Notes: generated by a model not told the origin, from the letters alone. DNA of 64,000 bases from Gulosibacter sediminis (GCF_023370115.1 NZ_CP097160.1:1054001-1118000); one strand, 5' to 3'; positions 24,611 through 36,293 are shown, counted from the stretch's first letter. Made by a program: numbers and translations.

Positions 24611-26101
24611 TCACCTCGCGGCGCGGCGGGTGCCTCGCAAATCCATGACCGCGACCGTGATCGCAAGCCCGGCGACCGCAATAATGGCGGCAAAGCCGAT
24701 CGCGAGCGCGTTATCCCAGCCGCTCGTCGTGGCAACACTGAACGCAACGCTCGTGATTACGGCGATGCCGATGGCCGTGCCGATGCGCTGCCCCGTCTGG
24801 AGCACGCCACCTGCGCTGCCCGCATAGCGCAGCGGCACATCGGCGAGTGACAGGGTCTGGTTCGGCGAGACGATGAGGCCCTGGCCAATGCCCGTGAGGG
24901 CCAGGGTGCCGAGCAGCCACCATTCGCTGACCCCGGCGGTGCCGTGCAGCAGTACCACGGCGATGCTCAGGCCGAGGCCGAGCACGACGAGCAGCAGACC
25001 CCACAGCACCATGACTCGGCCGATGCGCACGACATAGCGACCGGCGATCGGCGCGGTGATCGCGCCGGTGAGTGCGGCGGGCAGGCCCATCATGCCCGCC
25101 GTCAGGGCGTCGTGCCCGAGGCCGCGCTGCATGTACTGGGCGACGAGCAGCCAAATGCTCGTGTTGCCGACAAAGTAGAGGCCGATGAGCAGCGCGCCGT
25201 TCGAGAACGATCGCGTGCGAAACAAGTCCATGTCGACCATCGGCGTGCGGCCGCGGGCGCGGTAGCGCAGCTCCCAGCGCACCCAGAGCACAACCAGCGC
25301 GACGCCGATGAGCAGCGAACTCCAAACCCACCAACCGAGCGCCGCTTCCATGAAGGGCAGCATGACGAAGAGCGTGCCCGCGGCCAGTAGCAGCATGCCG
25401 ACGGGGTCGAAGTCCGAGCGCGCCCGCTGCGCCTGCGCGGCATTCGCTTGGGTAATGACAGGGATCTCGTGCGTTGTCGCGCTCGGGTCGTCGATGGCGA
25501 GCGGGTGCCACGTCGAGGCGGGCAGATAGGCCCGGGCGGCGAAGATGCCGCCGATCGCGATGGGCACGTTGACGAGGAATGAGGCCCGCCAGCCGATCTC
25601 CTCGCCGAACAGTGCGATGAGCCCGCCGCCGAGAATCGGGCCGATTGCGACCGAGACACCGACGATGCCGCCGAAGGCACCGAACGCCCGGCCGCGGAGC
25701 TCGCCCTGGAAGAACTGTTGAATGATGCCCGTGACCTGTGGGTTGAGCAGGCCCGAGCCGATGCCCATGATGACGCGCGCGAGGTTGAGCACGAGGATGT
25801 TTGGCGCGAGTCCCGAGCACAGGGCGCCGAGGCCGAATACCGCGAGGCCGAGCACGAACAGGCGCCCGCGACCCCACACATCCCCGGCGCGCCCCGAGGC
25901 GACCAACAGCACACCAAACACGAGCGCGTAGCCCGAGATCACCCACTGCAGCCCTGAGGTGCTCGCGTCGAGCGAATCGCCGATGGCAGGCAGCGTCACA
26001 TTGACGATCGAAACGCTGAGCAGCGACATGAATGCGGGTACGAGGATCGTCGGCAGCATCCGTCGCTGCTCGGCGCTGAATCCCGAATTCGTTGCTGCCA
26101 T
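24611..26101 (-). CDS. MFS multidrug-type exporter, DHA2-like, 14 TM
   Basis: A 496-aa transporter. Helix 1 carries LLSVSIVNVTLPAIGDSLDA, the loop after helix 2 has a motif A-like sequence (GRAGDVWGRGRLFVLGLAVF), and helix 5 has the antiporter motif (GVSVAIGPILGGGLIALFGE). A long central loop (about residues 200-235, THEIPVITQANAAQAQRARS) and the C-terminal SPNQTLSLADVP segment are typical of drug exporters of this group. AAGGACC precedes the ATG at 26101. A 26-bp perfect palindrome stands 14 bp upstream and may be its operator. Divergent from another MFS gene. Confidence 0.88.
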   Translation of the reverse strand: MAATNSGFSAEQRRMLPTILVPAFMSLLSVSIVNVTLPAIGDSLDASTSGLQWVISGYALVFGVLLVASGRAGDVWGRGRLFVLGLAVFGLGALCSGLAPNILVLNLARVIMGIGSGLLNPQVTGIIQQFFQGELRGRAFGAFGGIVGVSVAIGPILGGGLIALFGEEIGWRASFLVNVPIAIGGIFAARAYLPASTWHPLAIDDPSATTHEIPVITQANAAQAQRARSDFDPVGMLLLAAGTLFVMLPFMEAALGWWVWSSLLIGVALVVLWVRWELRYRARGRTPMVDMDLFRTRSFSNGALLIGLYFVGNTSIWLLVAQYMQRGLGHDALTAGMMGLPAALTGAITAPIAGRYVVRIGRVMVLWGLLLVVLGLGLSIAVVLLHGTAGVSEWWLLGTLALTGIGQGLIVSPNQTLSLADVPLRYAGSAGGVLQTGQRIGTAIGIAVITSVAFSVATTSGWDNALAIGFAAIIAVAGLAITVAVMDLRGTRRAAR

Positions 26102-26115
26102 CTGCGCCGGTCCTT

Positions 26116-26141
26116 TCGGTGCGCGTCCGGACGCGCACCGA
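26116..26141. promoter_or_regulatory. Perfect 26-bp palindrome between two divergent MFS genes
   Basis: TCGGTGCGCGTCC followed by its exact reverse complement GGACGCGCACCGA, with no central spacer. It lies 14 bp upstream of the MFS start at 26101 and 104 bp from the divergent start at 26246. It may be a repressor operator or, transcribed from an upstream start, a hairpin near the ribosome site. No dedicated regulator gene is adjacent. Confidence 0.6.
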
Positions 26142-26245
26142 GCTATTCCATCACGCGGTCGCTGGGTGCGTTCGGATCTGCGGGGCCGCAGTCGCCCGAA
26201 GTAATAGAAGTCACCGCACGTCACGGTTGGGAATATGCTGATCGA

Positions 26246-27634
26246 ATGACAGGATCTGCCGTCAACGACGCGGCACGCATGGCCCCTTCCCGCTCGGAGC
26301 GACTCGATCGCCTCCCGTTCACCGCCAAGCACGGCCGACTGCTCTTCGGCAGCGGCGTCGGCTGGGCGCTCGACGCGATGGACGTTGGGCTCATCTCGTT
26401 CGTGATCGCGGCGCTGATCGAGCAGCAGATCGTGACGACGGGTGAGGCGAGTTGGATCGCCTCGATCGGCTTCATCGGCATGGCCGTCGGGGCGACGCTC
26501 GGCGGGCTCATCGCTGACCGTATCGGCCGCCGCCAGGTGTTCGCCATCACGCTGATTATCTATGGTCTGGCCACCGGCGCCTCCGCCCTGGCGAGCGGCG
26601 CCGCCCTGCTCATGGTGCTGCGCTTCTTCGTTGGCCTCGGACTCGGCGCCGAGCTGCCCGTGGCCTCGACGCTCGTGTCGGAGTTCGCTCCCAAGCGCAT
26701 TCGCGGCCGGCTCGTCGTCTGGCTCGAGGCCTTCTGGGCCGTCGGGTGGATCCTCGCGGCGCTCATCGGCACCTTCGTGGTCGCGAGCGGCGAGAACGGC
26801 TGGCGCTGGGCCCTCGCCCTCGGCATGGTGCCGGCCGCTTACGCGATCGTCGTGCGGATGGGCCTGCCGGAGTCGGTGCGCTTCCTCGAGGGCAAGGGAC
26901 GGGTCGGCGAGGCCGAGCGCATCGTGCGCGAGTTCGAGGCCTCGGCCGAGACGCAGCAGACGCTGCAGCGCATCCGCGAGAGCGACGCGCAGGCGCAGGC
27001 ACCGGCGGATGCGGTGGACGGGCCCGAGGCAGGGGAGCGGCCGCACATTTGGTCGCCCGGCCTGCGCAATCGCACGATCGCACTCTGGGTGATCTGGTTC
27101 TGCATCAACCTCAGCTACTACGGTGCCTTCACCTGGATTCCGAGCCTGCTTGTCGCCGACGGCTTCACCCTCGTGAAGTCGTTCCAGTTCACGCTGATCA
27201 TCACGCTCGCGCAGCTGCCGGGGTACGCGGTGGCCGCCTGGCTCATCGAGGTCTGGGGCCGACGCAGCACGCTCGCCGTGTTCCTCGCCGGCTCGGCCGT
27301 GGCCGCGGCGTTCTACGGGCTCTCCGGCGGACTCGGCGAGGGCTGGATCATCGCTGCGGGCTGCCTGCTTTCGTTCTTCAACCTCGGCGCCTGGGGCGCG
27401 CTCTACGCCATTGGCCCGGAGCTCTATCCGACGAACATCCGTGGCACCGGGGCGGGCGCCGCGGCCGGCTTCGGCCGCATCGCCTCGATCATCGCGCCGC
27501 TGCTCGTGCCGGGCCTCGTCGCGGTCGGCGGCGGCAGCATCGTGCCCGTGTTCACGGTGTTCGCGATTGCGTTCGCGATTGCTGCGGGCGCGGCCCTCGT
27601 GCTGCCCGAGCAGCGCGGTCGCTCGCTCGCGTGA
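26246..27634 (+). CDS. MFS transporter, NiaP/aromatic-acid symporter-like, 12 TM
   Basis: A 462-aa transporter of the sugar/metabolite branch of the MFS. Key features: GWALDAMDVGLISFVIAALI (the D-x-x-D motif of helix 1 seen in NiaP and aromatic-acid:proton symporters), motif A GGLIADRIGRRQVFAITLII, the LGAELPVASTLVSEFAP motif of helix 4-5, a cytoplasmic loop (EFEASAETQQTLQRIRES), and ALYAIGPELYPTNIRGTGAG in the C-terminal half. It likely imports an organic acid such as nicotinate (inference). TATGCT lies 6 nt before the ATG (leaderless). Confidence 0.88.
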   Translation: MTGSAVNDAARMAPSRSERLDRLPFTAKHGRLLFGSGVGWALDAMDVGLISFVIAALIEQQIVTTGEASWIASIGFIGMAVGATLGGLIADRIGRRQVFAITLIIYGLATGASALASGAALLMVLRFFVGLGLGAELPVASTLVSEFAPKRIRGRLVVWLEAFWAVGWILAALIGTFVVASGENGWRWALALGMVPAAYAIVVRMGLPESVRFLEGKGRVGEAERIVREFEASAETQQTLQRIRESDAQAQAPADAVDGPEAGERPHIWSPGLRNRTIALWVIWFCINLSYYGAFTWIPSLLVADGFTLVKSFQFTLIITLAQLPGYAVAAWLIEVWGRRSTLAVFLAGSAVAAAFYGLSGGLGEGWIIAAGCLLSFFNLGAWGALYAIGPELYPTNIRGTGAGAAAGFGRIASIIAPLLVPGLVAVGGGSIVPVFTVFAIAFAIAAGAALVLPEQRGRSLA

Positions 27635-27647
27635 CTACGCTGAGGGC

Positions 27648-28076
27648 ATGACGACAGACGCTGCTCCAGCCGGGTTGATGAGCCGTCGCGCGCTCGTGCG
27701 CACGACCGCGGTTGCGGGCGGGGGCATGGCGCTCGCCGCGTTGCTCAGCGCGTGCGGCGAGTCGAGCCGCGAGGCCGGCGAGACCGCCGCCCCGTTCACG
27801 GTGCCGGCGGCCGAGGTGCCGGTCGGCGGCGGCATCGTGCTCGCGCAGCACCAGGCGCTCGTGACGCAGCCGGTCGAGGGCGAGTTCCACGCGTTCTCGG
27901 CGGTGTGCACCCACAAGGGCTGTGTGCTGTCGGACGTGCAGGGCGATCGCGCACACTGCGGCTGCCACAACAGCTACTTCGACCTCGCCACGGGCGAGCC
28001 GGTGGCGGGGCCCGCGCTCGAGCCGCTGCCCGAACTCACGGTGACGCAGGACGGCGAGCAACTCAGCATCAGCTAA
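27648..28076 (+). CDS. Rieske (2Fe-2S) protein, Tat-exported lipoprotein
   Basis: A 142-aa Rieske-type protein. The N-terminus has a twin-arginine motif (SRRALVRTT, R13-R14), a hydrophobic stretch and a lipobox LLSAC with Cys36, so it should be exported folded by the Tat system and lipid-anchored outside the membrane. The cluster ligands are C87/H89 (CTHKGC) and C104/H107 (CGCHNSYFD), with the usual two extra Cys forming a disulfide (C92, C106). It probably carries electrons; it is far smaller than cytochrome-bc Rieske subunits. It starts 14 bp after the MFS stop and has its own TACGCT 6 nt before the ATG. Confidence 0.9.
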   Translation: MTTDAAPAGLMSRRALVRTTAVAGGGMALAALLSACGESSREAGETAAPFTVPAAEVPVGGGIVLAQHQALVTQPVEGEFHAFSAVCTHKGCVLSDVQGDRAHCGCHNSYFDLATGEPVAGPALEPLPELTVTQDGEQLSIS

Positions 28077-28097
28077 GCGAACGTCACCGCAGCGACA

Positions 28098-28103
28098 TAC
28101 ACT
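28098..28103 (+). promoter_or_regulatory. -10 element (TACACT) for leaderless malQ
   Basis: TACACT ends 7 nt before the GTG at 28111 with no ribosome site between, the same geometry as at ychF, dapE and the acyl-CoA synthetase gene. Confidence 0.55.
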
Positions 28104-28110
28104 CAGGCTT

Positions 28111-30303
28111 GTGACTGCTGCGGTTTCCCACGACGTACTCCAAGAACTTGCCGGCCACTTCGGCATTGCGACCGAGTTCACCGACTGGCTCGGTGAACAT
28201 CGAGAGGTGTCGGACGACACGCTGATCTCGGTGCTCGGGGCGCTCGACGTTGACGCCTCGACCGACGAGCTCGCGCGCGCCGCGCTCGACGACTTGGGTA
28301 ACCGCCGCTGGCGGCAGGTCGTGCCGCCGACCGTCGTCACGCGCGTCGGCTCGTCGACCGAGGTGCTCGTGCACGTGCCCGCTGGGGCGAGCGTGCAGCT
28401 CTCCGTCGAACTTGAAGAGGGCGGGCGCGTCGAGCTCGAGCAGCTCGAGCACTTCGTCGATGCGCACGACGTCAATGGCCTCGCGGTTGGCGAGGCCAAG
28501 TTTGCCGTGCCCGCGAGCATCCCCGCCGGTTGGCACGCGATCGTCGCGACGCTCGACGGGGCCGAGATTTCGCCCGAGGCGCGCGTCGCGCTCGACGTCA
28601 CCGAACGCCGCCAGCGCGGCGCGAGCGAGCCGATCGTCGAGGCGCGCGGCACGCTCATCAGCGCACCCGACGCGAGCAGCTTCGATGTGCCCGAGCCGGT
28701 ATGGGGCCTCATGGCCCAGCTCTACCAGGCGCGCAGCTCGCGCTCGTGGGGCCTCGGCGACCTCGGCGACCTGCGCACCCTTGGCGAATGGGGCGCCGAG
28801 CACGAGGCCGACTTCGTGCTCGTCAATCCGTTCCACGCGCCCTCACCGGTCACACCGCTCGAGCCGTCGCCGTACCTGCCGACGACGCGGCGGTTTCTCG
28901 ACCCGAGCCTCATCAGCATCGATGACCTCGTTGCGTCCGAGCCGGTGAGTCAGGAGGTCGGCCAGCGCCTCGCCGAGCTCGCGACATTCTGCCGCCAGAA
29001 CCACACGCGCGACGTCATCGACCGCGATGGCACCTGGCTGGCGAAGCGAGAGGCACTCGCCCTCTGCTTCGACGCCGCGCGTCACGGTGACGACGGCCGC
29101 TGGCACGCGTTTGGCGCGTTCTGCGAGCTCGAGGGCCAGGGGCTCATCGACTTCGCGACCTGGGCGGCGCTCTGCGAACAGCTCGGCGGCAACTGGCGCG
29201 ACTGGCCCGAGGAGTACCGCTCGCCGAACAACGAGGCGGTCGATGTCTTCCGGCAGGAGCACGCCGAGCGCGTCGAGTTCTATTGCTGGGTGCAGTTCGT
29301 GCTGCGCGACCAGGGCGCGGCGGCGCAGCAGCGACTGCGTGATGCCGGCATGCGCATCGGCGTCATGCACGACCTGGCGGTTGGCGTGCATCCGTCTGGC
29401 GCGGATGCCTGGTCGCTCGTCGACTCGCTCGCGCGTGGTGTGTCGGTCGGCGCGCCGCCCGACCAGTACAATCAGCTCGGCCAGAACTGGTCGCAGCCGC
29501 CGCTTCGTCCGGATGCCCTCGAACGGCTCGGCTACGAGCCGTTGCGTGACGTGCTCCGCGCGGCGTTTGCCGGCGCCGGCGCGCTGCGCATCGACCACAT
29601 CCTTGGCCTGTTCCGCCTCTGGTGGGTGCCCGAGGGGCGCGACGCGAGCGAGGGCACCTACGTCACCTACAACCACGAGGCGATGATCGGCGCGCTGCTG
29701 CTCGAGGCGGAGCGCGCGGGCGCACTCGTCATCGGCGAGGACCTCGGCGTCGTGAGCGAGCTCACGCGCCAGGTGATGGCGGAGCGTCACGTCTACGGCA
29801 CGCAGATCATGTGGTTCGAGTTCGAGGAGGACGGCTCGCCGAAACGCCCCGAGCACTACCGCACCGAATGCCTCGCGACCGTGACCACCCACGACCTGCC
29901 GCCGACAGCGGGCTTCCTCGAGCTGCGCCACGTCGACATTCGCGACCAGCTCGGCCTGCTCACGCGGCCGATTGAGGAGGAGCGCGCCGCCGAACAGGAA
30001 CTCGTCGACGCCTACCGCCAGCAGCTCGTGGAGGAGGGCCGCATCAGCAACGACGCGACCACTGAGGAGGTCGTGCTCGCCCTGCACGAGCGGATGGCCG
30101 CATCCGAGGCCCGGCTGTTTGGGGTGTCGCTCGCCGATATGGCGGGGGATCGCCGACCGATTAACCAGCCCGGCACGTTCCGCGAATACCCGAACTGGAC
30201 CCTGCCTTTGGCGGATGCCGACGGAAATGTGTTGCTCCTGGACCAGATTCTTCGTAGCAATATCGCAACGAGTGTTGTTGAATCCGCGAAACGCGCCCGG
30301 TGA
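28111..30303 (+). CDS. malQ: 4-alpha-glucanotransferase (amylomaltase), GH77
   Basis: A 730-aa GH77 disproportionating enzyme that transfers alpha-1,4-glucan segments between maltodextrins in the cytoplasm. The first ~190 residues are the extra N-terminal beta-rich domain of the long actinobacterial form. The catalytic (beta/alpha)8 barrel begins at WGLMAQLYQARSSRSWGLGD, with the nucleophile D495 in LRIDHILGLFR, the acid/base E543 in IGEDLGVV and the third Asp D595 in TTHDLPPT. VLVNPFHAPSP and PSPYLPTTRR are family landmarks. GTG start with a leaderless -10. No other glycogen or maltose gene is adjacent. Confidence 0.95.
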   Translation: MTAAVSHDVLQELAGHFGIATEFTDWLGEHREVSDDTLISVLGALDVDASTDELARAALDDLGNRRWRQVVPPTVVTRVGSSTEVLVHVPAGASVQLSVELEEGGRVELEQLEHFVDAHDVNGLAVGEAKFAVPASIPAGWHAIVATLDGAEISPEARVALDVTERRQRGASEPIVEARGTLISAPDASSFDVPEPVWGLMAQLYQARSSRSWGLGDLGDLRTLGEWGAEHEADFVLVNPFHAPSPVTPLEPSPYLPTTRRFLDPSLISIDDLVASEPVSQEVGQRLAELATFCRQNHTRDVIDRDGTWLAKREALALCFDAARHGDDGRWHAFGAFCELEGQGLIDFATWAALCEQLGGNWRDWPEEYRSPNNEAVDVFRQEHAERVEFYCWVQFVLRDQGAAAQQRLRDAGMRIGVMHDLAVGVHPSGADAWSLVDSLARGVSVGAPPDQYNQLGQNWSQPPLRPDALERLGYEPLRDVLRAAFAGAGALRIDHILGLFRLWWVPEGRDASEGTYVTYNHEAMIGALLLEAERAGALVIGEDLGVVSELTRQVMAERHVYGTQIMWFEFEEDGSPKRPEHYRTECLATVTTHDLPPTAGFLELRHVDIRDQLGLLTRPIEEERAAEQELVDAYRQQLVEEGRISNDATTEEVVLALHERMAASEARLFGVSLADMAGDRRPINQPGTFREYPNWTLPLADADGNVLLLDQILRSNIATSVVESAKRAR

Positions 30304-30335
30304 TGGGCTAACGTATCCTGCGCCGAACGTTTGTT

Positions 30336-30369
30336 GAGAATTCACTGCCTACTCGGTGTGAATTTTCTC
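30336..30369. promoter_or_regulatory. Imperfect inverted repeat upstream of the peptide-importer operon
   Basis: GAGAATTCAC (30336-30345) faces GTGAATTTTCTC (30358-30369): ten paired positions with two extra Ts in the right arm and a 12-nt spacer. This AT-richer stretch in the 133-bp gap between malQ and the importer operon may be an operator or the malQ terminator; the sequence alone does not decide. Confidence 0.35.
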
Positions 30370-30436
30370 GATAGCTGTTCGGGGGTCACCGCACGACGGC
30401 GACTCCCCAAATCAGTCCCAACCGGTTTGTTTCGCA

Positions 30437-31453
30437 ATGGCGCTCACGAAATTTATGCTCAGGAGATTCCTGAACTATGCGATTTTGGCGTTCCTCGCCA
30501 CCTCCATCGCATACCTCCTGGCATCGTCCCTCCTGCATCCACAAGAAGTGATGTACCCGCCGAACACGCCGGGCGGTCGCCCGGTCCCACCTGAGGTGCA
30601 GCAGGCCTACTTCGACATTCGAAACATCAATCCTGATGTGTCGGTCTGGCAGCGCTACCTCACGTGGCTCGGCGACATCATCACGAAGCCATGGGACGAG
30701 AAGTTCGGGTACACGACGGGCACCGACAAGAAGGCGCTGCTTGTCATGCCCGAGGTCATCAGCCGCGTCGGTATTTCGCTGCGCCTCATCGTGCTCGGCA
30801 CTCTCGTCGGTGTCATCGCCGGTGTTGCGCTGGGTGCGTGGTCGGCCGTCAAGCGCGGAACCCTCACTGACCGCACCGTGTCGCTCATTAGCTTTATCGT
30901 GTTAGCGCTGCCCACGCCCGTCGTCATCCTGATCCTGCAGGGCGCCAACATGGCAATGCGCGGCGCGACCGGCTTCGGCTTCCCCTCAGTAAACGCCGTT
31001 GACCCCAACGCCGTGCCGGGCAGCTGGGACGATATTTCCTTCCAGCTCATGGCGCTCGTGCTGCCTACGATCGCCCTCGCCGTTATGGGCATCGCGAGCT
31101 ACTCGCGCTACATGAAGGTCACGACCCTCGATGTGCTCGGTGCCGACTACCTGCGTACCGCGCGGGCAAAGGGACTGACGAAGGGGCACGCCATGCGCAA
31201 GCACGGTTTCCGCATGGCGCTCATTCCGATGGGCCAGTACTTCGCCTACGCCTTCGCCGGGGCGTTCACCGGCTCGTTCTTCGTCGAGCGTCTGTTCAAC
31301 TGGCAGGGCATTGGCAACTGGGCCCTCGTGCAGATGCAGATCGCCGACATCAACGGCACCGCCGCAGTCGTGCTCTACAGCGCCATTCTGACGCTGATCG
31401 CCGCGACGCTCGCCGACTTCATCCAAGCCGTGCTCGACCCGAGGATTCGGTGA
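30437..31453 (+). CDS. Peptide/opine/nickel-type ABC transporter permease (DppB-like)
   Basis: A 338-aa inner-membrane subunit of a DppABCDF-type importer. Helix 1 is RFLNYAILAFLATSIAYLLA, a long external loop (about 35-95) follows, then the core helices and the EAA loop, seen here as GADYLRTARAKGLTKGHAMR (the coupling helix that docks on the ATPase), and a terminal SFFVERLFNWQGIGNWALV that is typical of DppB. An ATG six codons further on (30455) is an alternative start; neither has a clear ribosome site. First gene of a four-gene operon. Confidence 0.9.
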   Translation: MALTKFMLRRFLNYAILAFLATSIAYLLASSLLHPQEVMYPPNTPGGRPVPPEVQQAYFDIRNINPDVSVWQRYLTWLGDIITKPWDEKFGYTTGTDKKALLVMPEVISRVGISLRLIVLGTLVGVIAGVALGAWSAVKRGTLTDRTVSLISFIVLALPTPVVILILQGANMAMRGATGFGFPSVNAVDPNAVPGSWDDISFQLMALVLPTIALAVMGIASYSRYMKVTTLDVLGADYLRTARAKGLTKGHAMRKHGFRMALIPMGQYFAYAFAGAFTGSFFVERLFNWQGIGNWALVQMQIADINGTAAVVLYSAILTLIAATLADFIQAVLDPRIR

Positions 31454-32454
31454 TACCCATGGCCCATAACAAGCGCAACTCGGCCGGCCCCTCGCAGACC
31501 GGCATATCAGTGCCGAACGTCACTGCAACCGACTCCGAGACCGACGTCATCAATCTCGGTGAGTCCGACACCGTTGTCGGTGCGATCTCCGAACCCCTCA
31601 CCCGTCGCACCGCCGTCGGCCGGGCAACGCTCGTCTGGCGCCGGATGCGCCGCATGCCCACCTTCTGGATCGGCAGCTCGGTGCTGCTACTGCTGGTGCT
31701 CGCGGCGATCATCATGCCGATGGTCTACCAGTACACGCCGATCGAGTACGACTACGCGAACCAGCTCAAGGGCCCGAGCCAATACCACTGGTTCGGCACG
31801 AATGCGCAGGGGCAAGACCTGTTTGCGCAGATCATGGTGGGCCTGCGCATCTCGCTCGTCGTCGGTTTCGGCACCGCCATCGTCGTGACCGTGCTCGCGG
31901 CGTTCTTCGGCACCCTCGCGGGCTACTTTGGCGGAGCGCTCGACTGGGGCGTCGTCAACCTCATCAATTTCCTGCTCGTCGTGCCGTCGCTGCTGATGAT
32001 GCTGCTGCTGAGCCCGATCTTGCAGGGCGCCCACTGGATCTTCATGGTGCCGCTGCTCGCGATCTTCTCGTGGATGCTCACGGCGCGTGTGTTGCGCGCC
32101 CTCACGCAGGGGCTCGTGAACATGGAGTACGTGCAGGCGGCCAAGTTCATGGGCGTGCCGCACCGAAAGATCATCATGCGGCACATCATCCCCAACATCT
32201 CGTCGTGGATGATTATCGACACCACACTTGGTGTCGGTGGCGCCATCCTCGCTGAAACCGGCCTCTCGTTCCTCGGTTTCGGCATCCTCTACCCGAACTT
32301 CTCCCTCGGCTCCGTGCTGCAGGGCTACAACATTGCGTTCCCGCACACCTGGGTGCCCGCGGCGATCATCTTGGCCATGCTCGTGGTCTCGATCAACATG
32401 GTCGGCGAGGCCCTGCGCGACGCACTCGACCCGACGAGCGGACGGGGACACTAA
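31450..32454 (+). CDS. Peptide-type ABC transporter permease (DppC-like)
   Basis: A 334-aa second permease. A long N-terminal cytoplasmic part (about 1-75, with TDSETDVINLGESDTVVGAI) precedes helix 1 (FWIGSSVLLLLVLAAIIMPM). The external motif QYHWFGTNAQGQDLFAQIMV is the DppC/OppC signature, and the EAA loop reads EYVQAAKFMGVPHRKIIMRH. ETGLSFLGFGI near the end is also characteristic. The GTG at 31450 overlaps the previous stop by 4 nt and has GAGG 5 nt upstream, favouring coupled translation; the ATG at 31459 is the alternative. Confidence 0.9.
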   Translation: MIPMAHNKRNSAGPSQTGISVPNVTATDSETDVINLGESDTVVGAISEPLTRRTAVGRATLVWRRMRRMPTFWIGSSVLLLLVLAAIIMPMVYQYTPIEYDYANQLKGPSQYHWFGTNAQGQDLFAQIMVGLRISLVVGFGTAIVVTVLAAFFGTLAGYFGGALDWGVVNLINFLLVVPSLLMMLLLSPILQGAHWIFMVPLLAIFSWMLTARVLRALTQGLVNMEYVQAAKFMGVPHRKIIMRHIIPNISSWMIIDTTLGVGGAILAETGLSFLGFGILYPNFSLGSVLQGYNIAFPHTWVPAAIILAMLVVSINMVGEALRDALDPTSGRGH

Positions 32455-32456
32455 CT

Positions 32457-34556
<2,100 letters not shown>

Positions 34557-34565
34557 GGAGGCAAC

Positions 34566-36293
34566 ATGAAGAAGCGGATTATCGGAGGCATTGCGGCAAT
34601 AGCGGCGTTCAGCCTTGTGCTGACCGGCTGCTCGCGAGCTGACGAAGACCCAGGCAACACATCCGGTTCCGGTGGCGGCGAAGCCATTGAAATCGGTGCG
34701 AACGACATCAACGCACAGGAATATGACGCGGTTGGCGAAGGCGGCACCCTGCGCCTTGGCATCAATGCCTATCCGGCGAACTTCAACTCGTTCACCGCTG
34801 ACGGCAATGAGGTGAACACTAACAACATCATGGAGGCGATCTACCCCTCGCTTTACACCTACACGGCTGACGGCCAGATCATCGAGAACGACCTCTACAC
34901 CGAGCGTCTCGAGCTCACGAGCGAAGACCCGATGACGTTCGAGGTCGAGCTCAAGGAGGGCCTGACCTGGTCGGACGGCACTCCGATCGACTGGACCTCG
35001 GTGAAGAATGGCGTCGAAGCCATGAACGAGCCCGACTTCAACGTTGCCTCGCGCGAAGGCTTCGAACTCGTCGAGTCGGTTGAGCAGGGAGACAACGAGC
35101 AGACCGCGATCATTACGCTGAAAGACGGTGAGGTCTACGCCGACTGGCAGGGCCTCGCGCAGGTCATGCCGGATGCACTGGTTGAGTCCGCCGAGATGTT
35201 CAACGAAGGCTGGGTTGAAGAGCCCCTCGTGACCGCCGGCCCCTACAAGATCGAGAAGGCCGACCTCGCGAACAAGGTCGTGACGATGGTGCCCGACGAG
35301 AACTGGGCGGGCGACCGCACCGCACGCCTCGACCGCATCTCGTGGACCACGTACGAGGACCCGCAGGCGAGCGCGACCGCGTTCCAGGACGGCCAGCTCG
35401 ACGTGATCGACGCGGGCGTGCAGGCGGTCTACACCGTTGTCGCGCCGCAGGTCGAATCGGGCGACGCCGAGCTGCGTTCGGCTGCCGGCCCGGACTGGAC
35501 CCACTTCACCCTGAACGGTGGTGAGGGCCAGATTCTTGCCGACCAGAACCTACGCCAGGCGTTCATGTACGCCATCGACCGCAAGAGCATCTTCCAGGCG
35601 CTCAACGGCACCATGCCTTACCCGGACGGTATGGCTGACGAACTGCTCGGCAACCACATGCTCGTGCAGAACCAGAACGGCTACGAGGACCACGCTGGCG
35701 ACTACGGCACCGCCGACGTCGAGAAGGCCAAGGAACTCATCGAAGAGTCGGGCTGGACGATGGCTGATGACGGCTACTATGAGAAGGACGGCGAGCGCCT
35801 CACCGTTCGCTACGTCTACAACGCGGGCTCGCAGACGAACGGCACTGTTGCGCCGATCGCGACCGAGAACCTCAAGGCTGCGGGTATTGAGCTCAAGATC
35901 GAGCAGGTGCCGCCGACCGACCTCTTCTCGAAGTACGTCATCCCGGGTGACTACGACGTGACGCTGTTCGGCTGGGCGGGTAACCCGTTCGTCACCTCCG
36001 GTGTTTCGATCTGGCGTTCGGACGGCGAGCAGAACTTCTCGCAGGTCGGCACACCCGAGCTCGATGAGGTGCTCAACGAGATCAACGCCACCACCGACGC
36101 CGACAAGCAGGTCGAACTGCTGAACCAGGCTGACGAAATGGCATGGGAAGTTGCCGGCAACCTGCCGCTGTTCCAGGCCTACGACTTCATCGTGACCGAC
36201 CCCGACCTCGCGAACTACGGTGCGCCAGGCTTCGAATCGATCACTGACTGGACCATGGTCGGCTTCGTCGACGGCGCTGACAACCTCGGCTAA
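34566..36293 (+). CDS. Peptide-type ABC transporter substrate-binding lipoprotein (DppA-like, SBP family 5)
   Basis: A 575-aa extracellular binding protein. The signal peptide (MKKRIIGGIAAIAAFSLVLT) ends in the lipobox LTGC with the lipidated Cys near residue 22, followed by a Ser/Gly linker. The mature part has the family-5 pattern: GGTLRLGINAYPANFNSF, MEAIYPSLYTYTADGQIIEN, TWSDGTPIDWTSVKNGVEAM and LRQAFMYAIDRKSIFQAL. An excellent ribosome site AAGGAGG precedes the ATG, so this subunit is probably made in excess. Substrate is likely a peptide or similar; not readable from sequence. A strong hairpin repeat follows the stop. Confidence 0.93.
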   Translation: MKKRIIGGIAAIAAFSLVLTGCSRADEDPGNTSGSGGGEAIEIGANDINAQEYDAVGEGGTLRLGINAYPANFNSFTADGNEVNTNNIMEAIYPSLYTYTADGQIIENDLYTERLELTSEDPMTFEVELKEGLTWSDGTPIDWTSVKNGVEAMNEPDFNVASREGFELVESVEQGDNEQTAIITLKDGEVYADWQGLAQVMPDALVESAEMFNEGWVEEPLVTAGPYKIEKADLANKVVTMVPDENWAGDRTARLDRISWTTYEDPQASATAFQDGQLDVIDAGVQAVYTVVAPQVESGDAELRSAAGPDWTHFTLNGGEGQILADQNLRQAFMYAIDRKSIFQALNGTMPYPDGMADELLGNHMLVQNQNGYEDHAGDYGTADVEKAKELIEESGWTMADDGYYEKDGERLTVRYVYNAGSQTNGTVAPIATENLKAAGIELKIEQVPPTDLFSKYVIPGDYDVTLFGWAGNPFVTSGVSIWRSDGEQNFSQVGTPELDEVLNEINATTDADKQVELLNQADEMAWEVAGNLPLFQAYDFIVTDPDLANYGAPGFESITDWTMVGFVDGADNLG

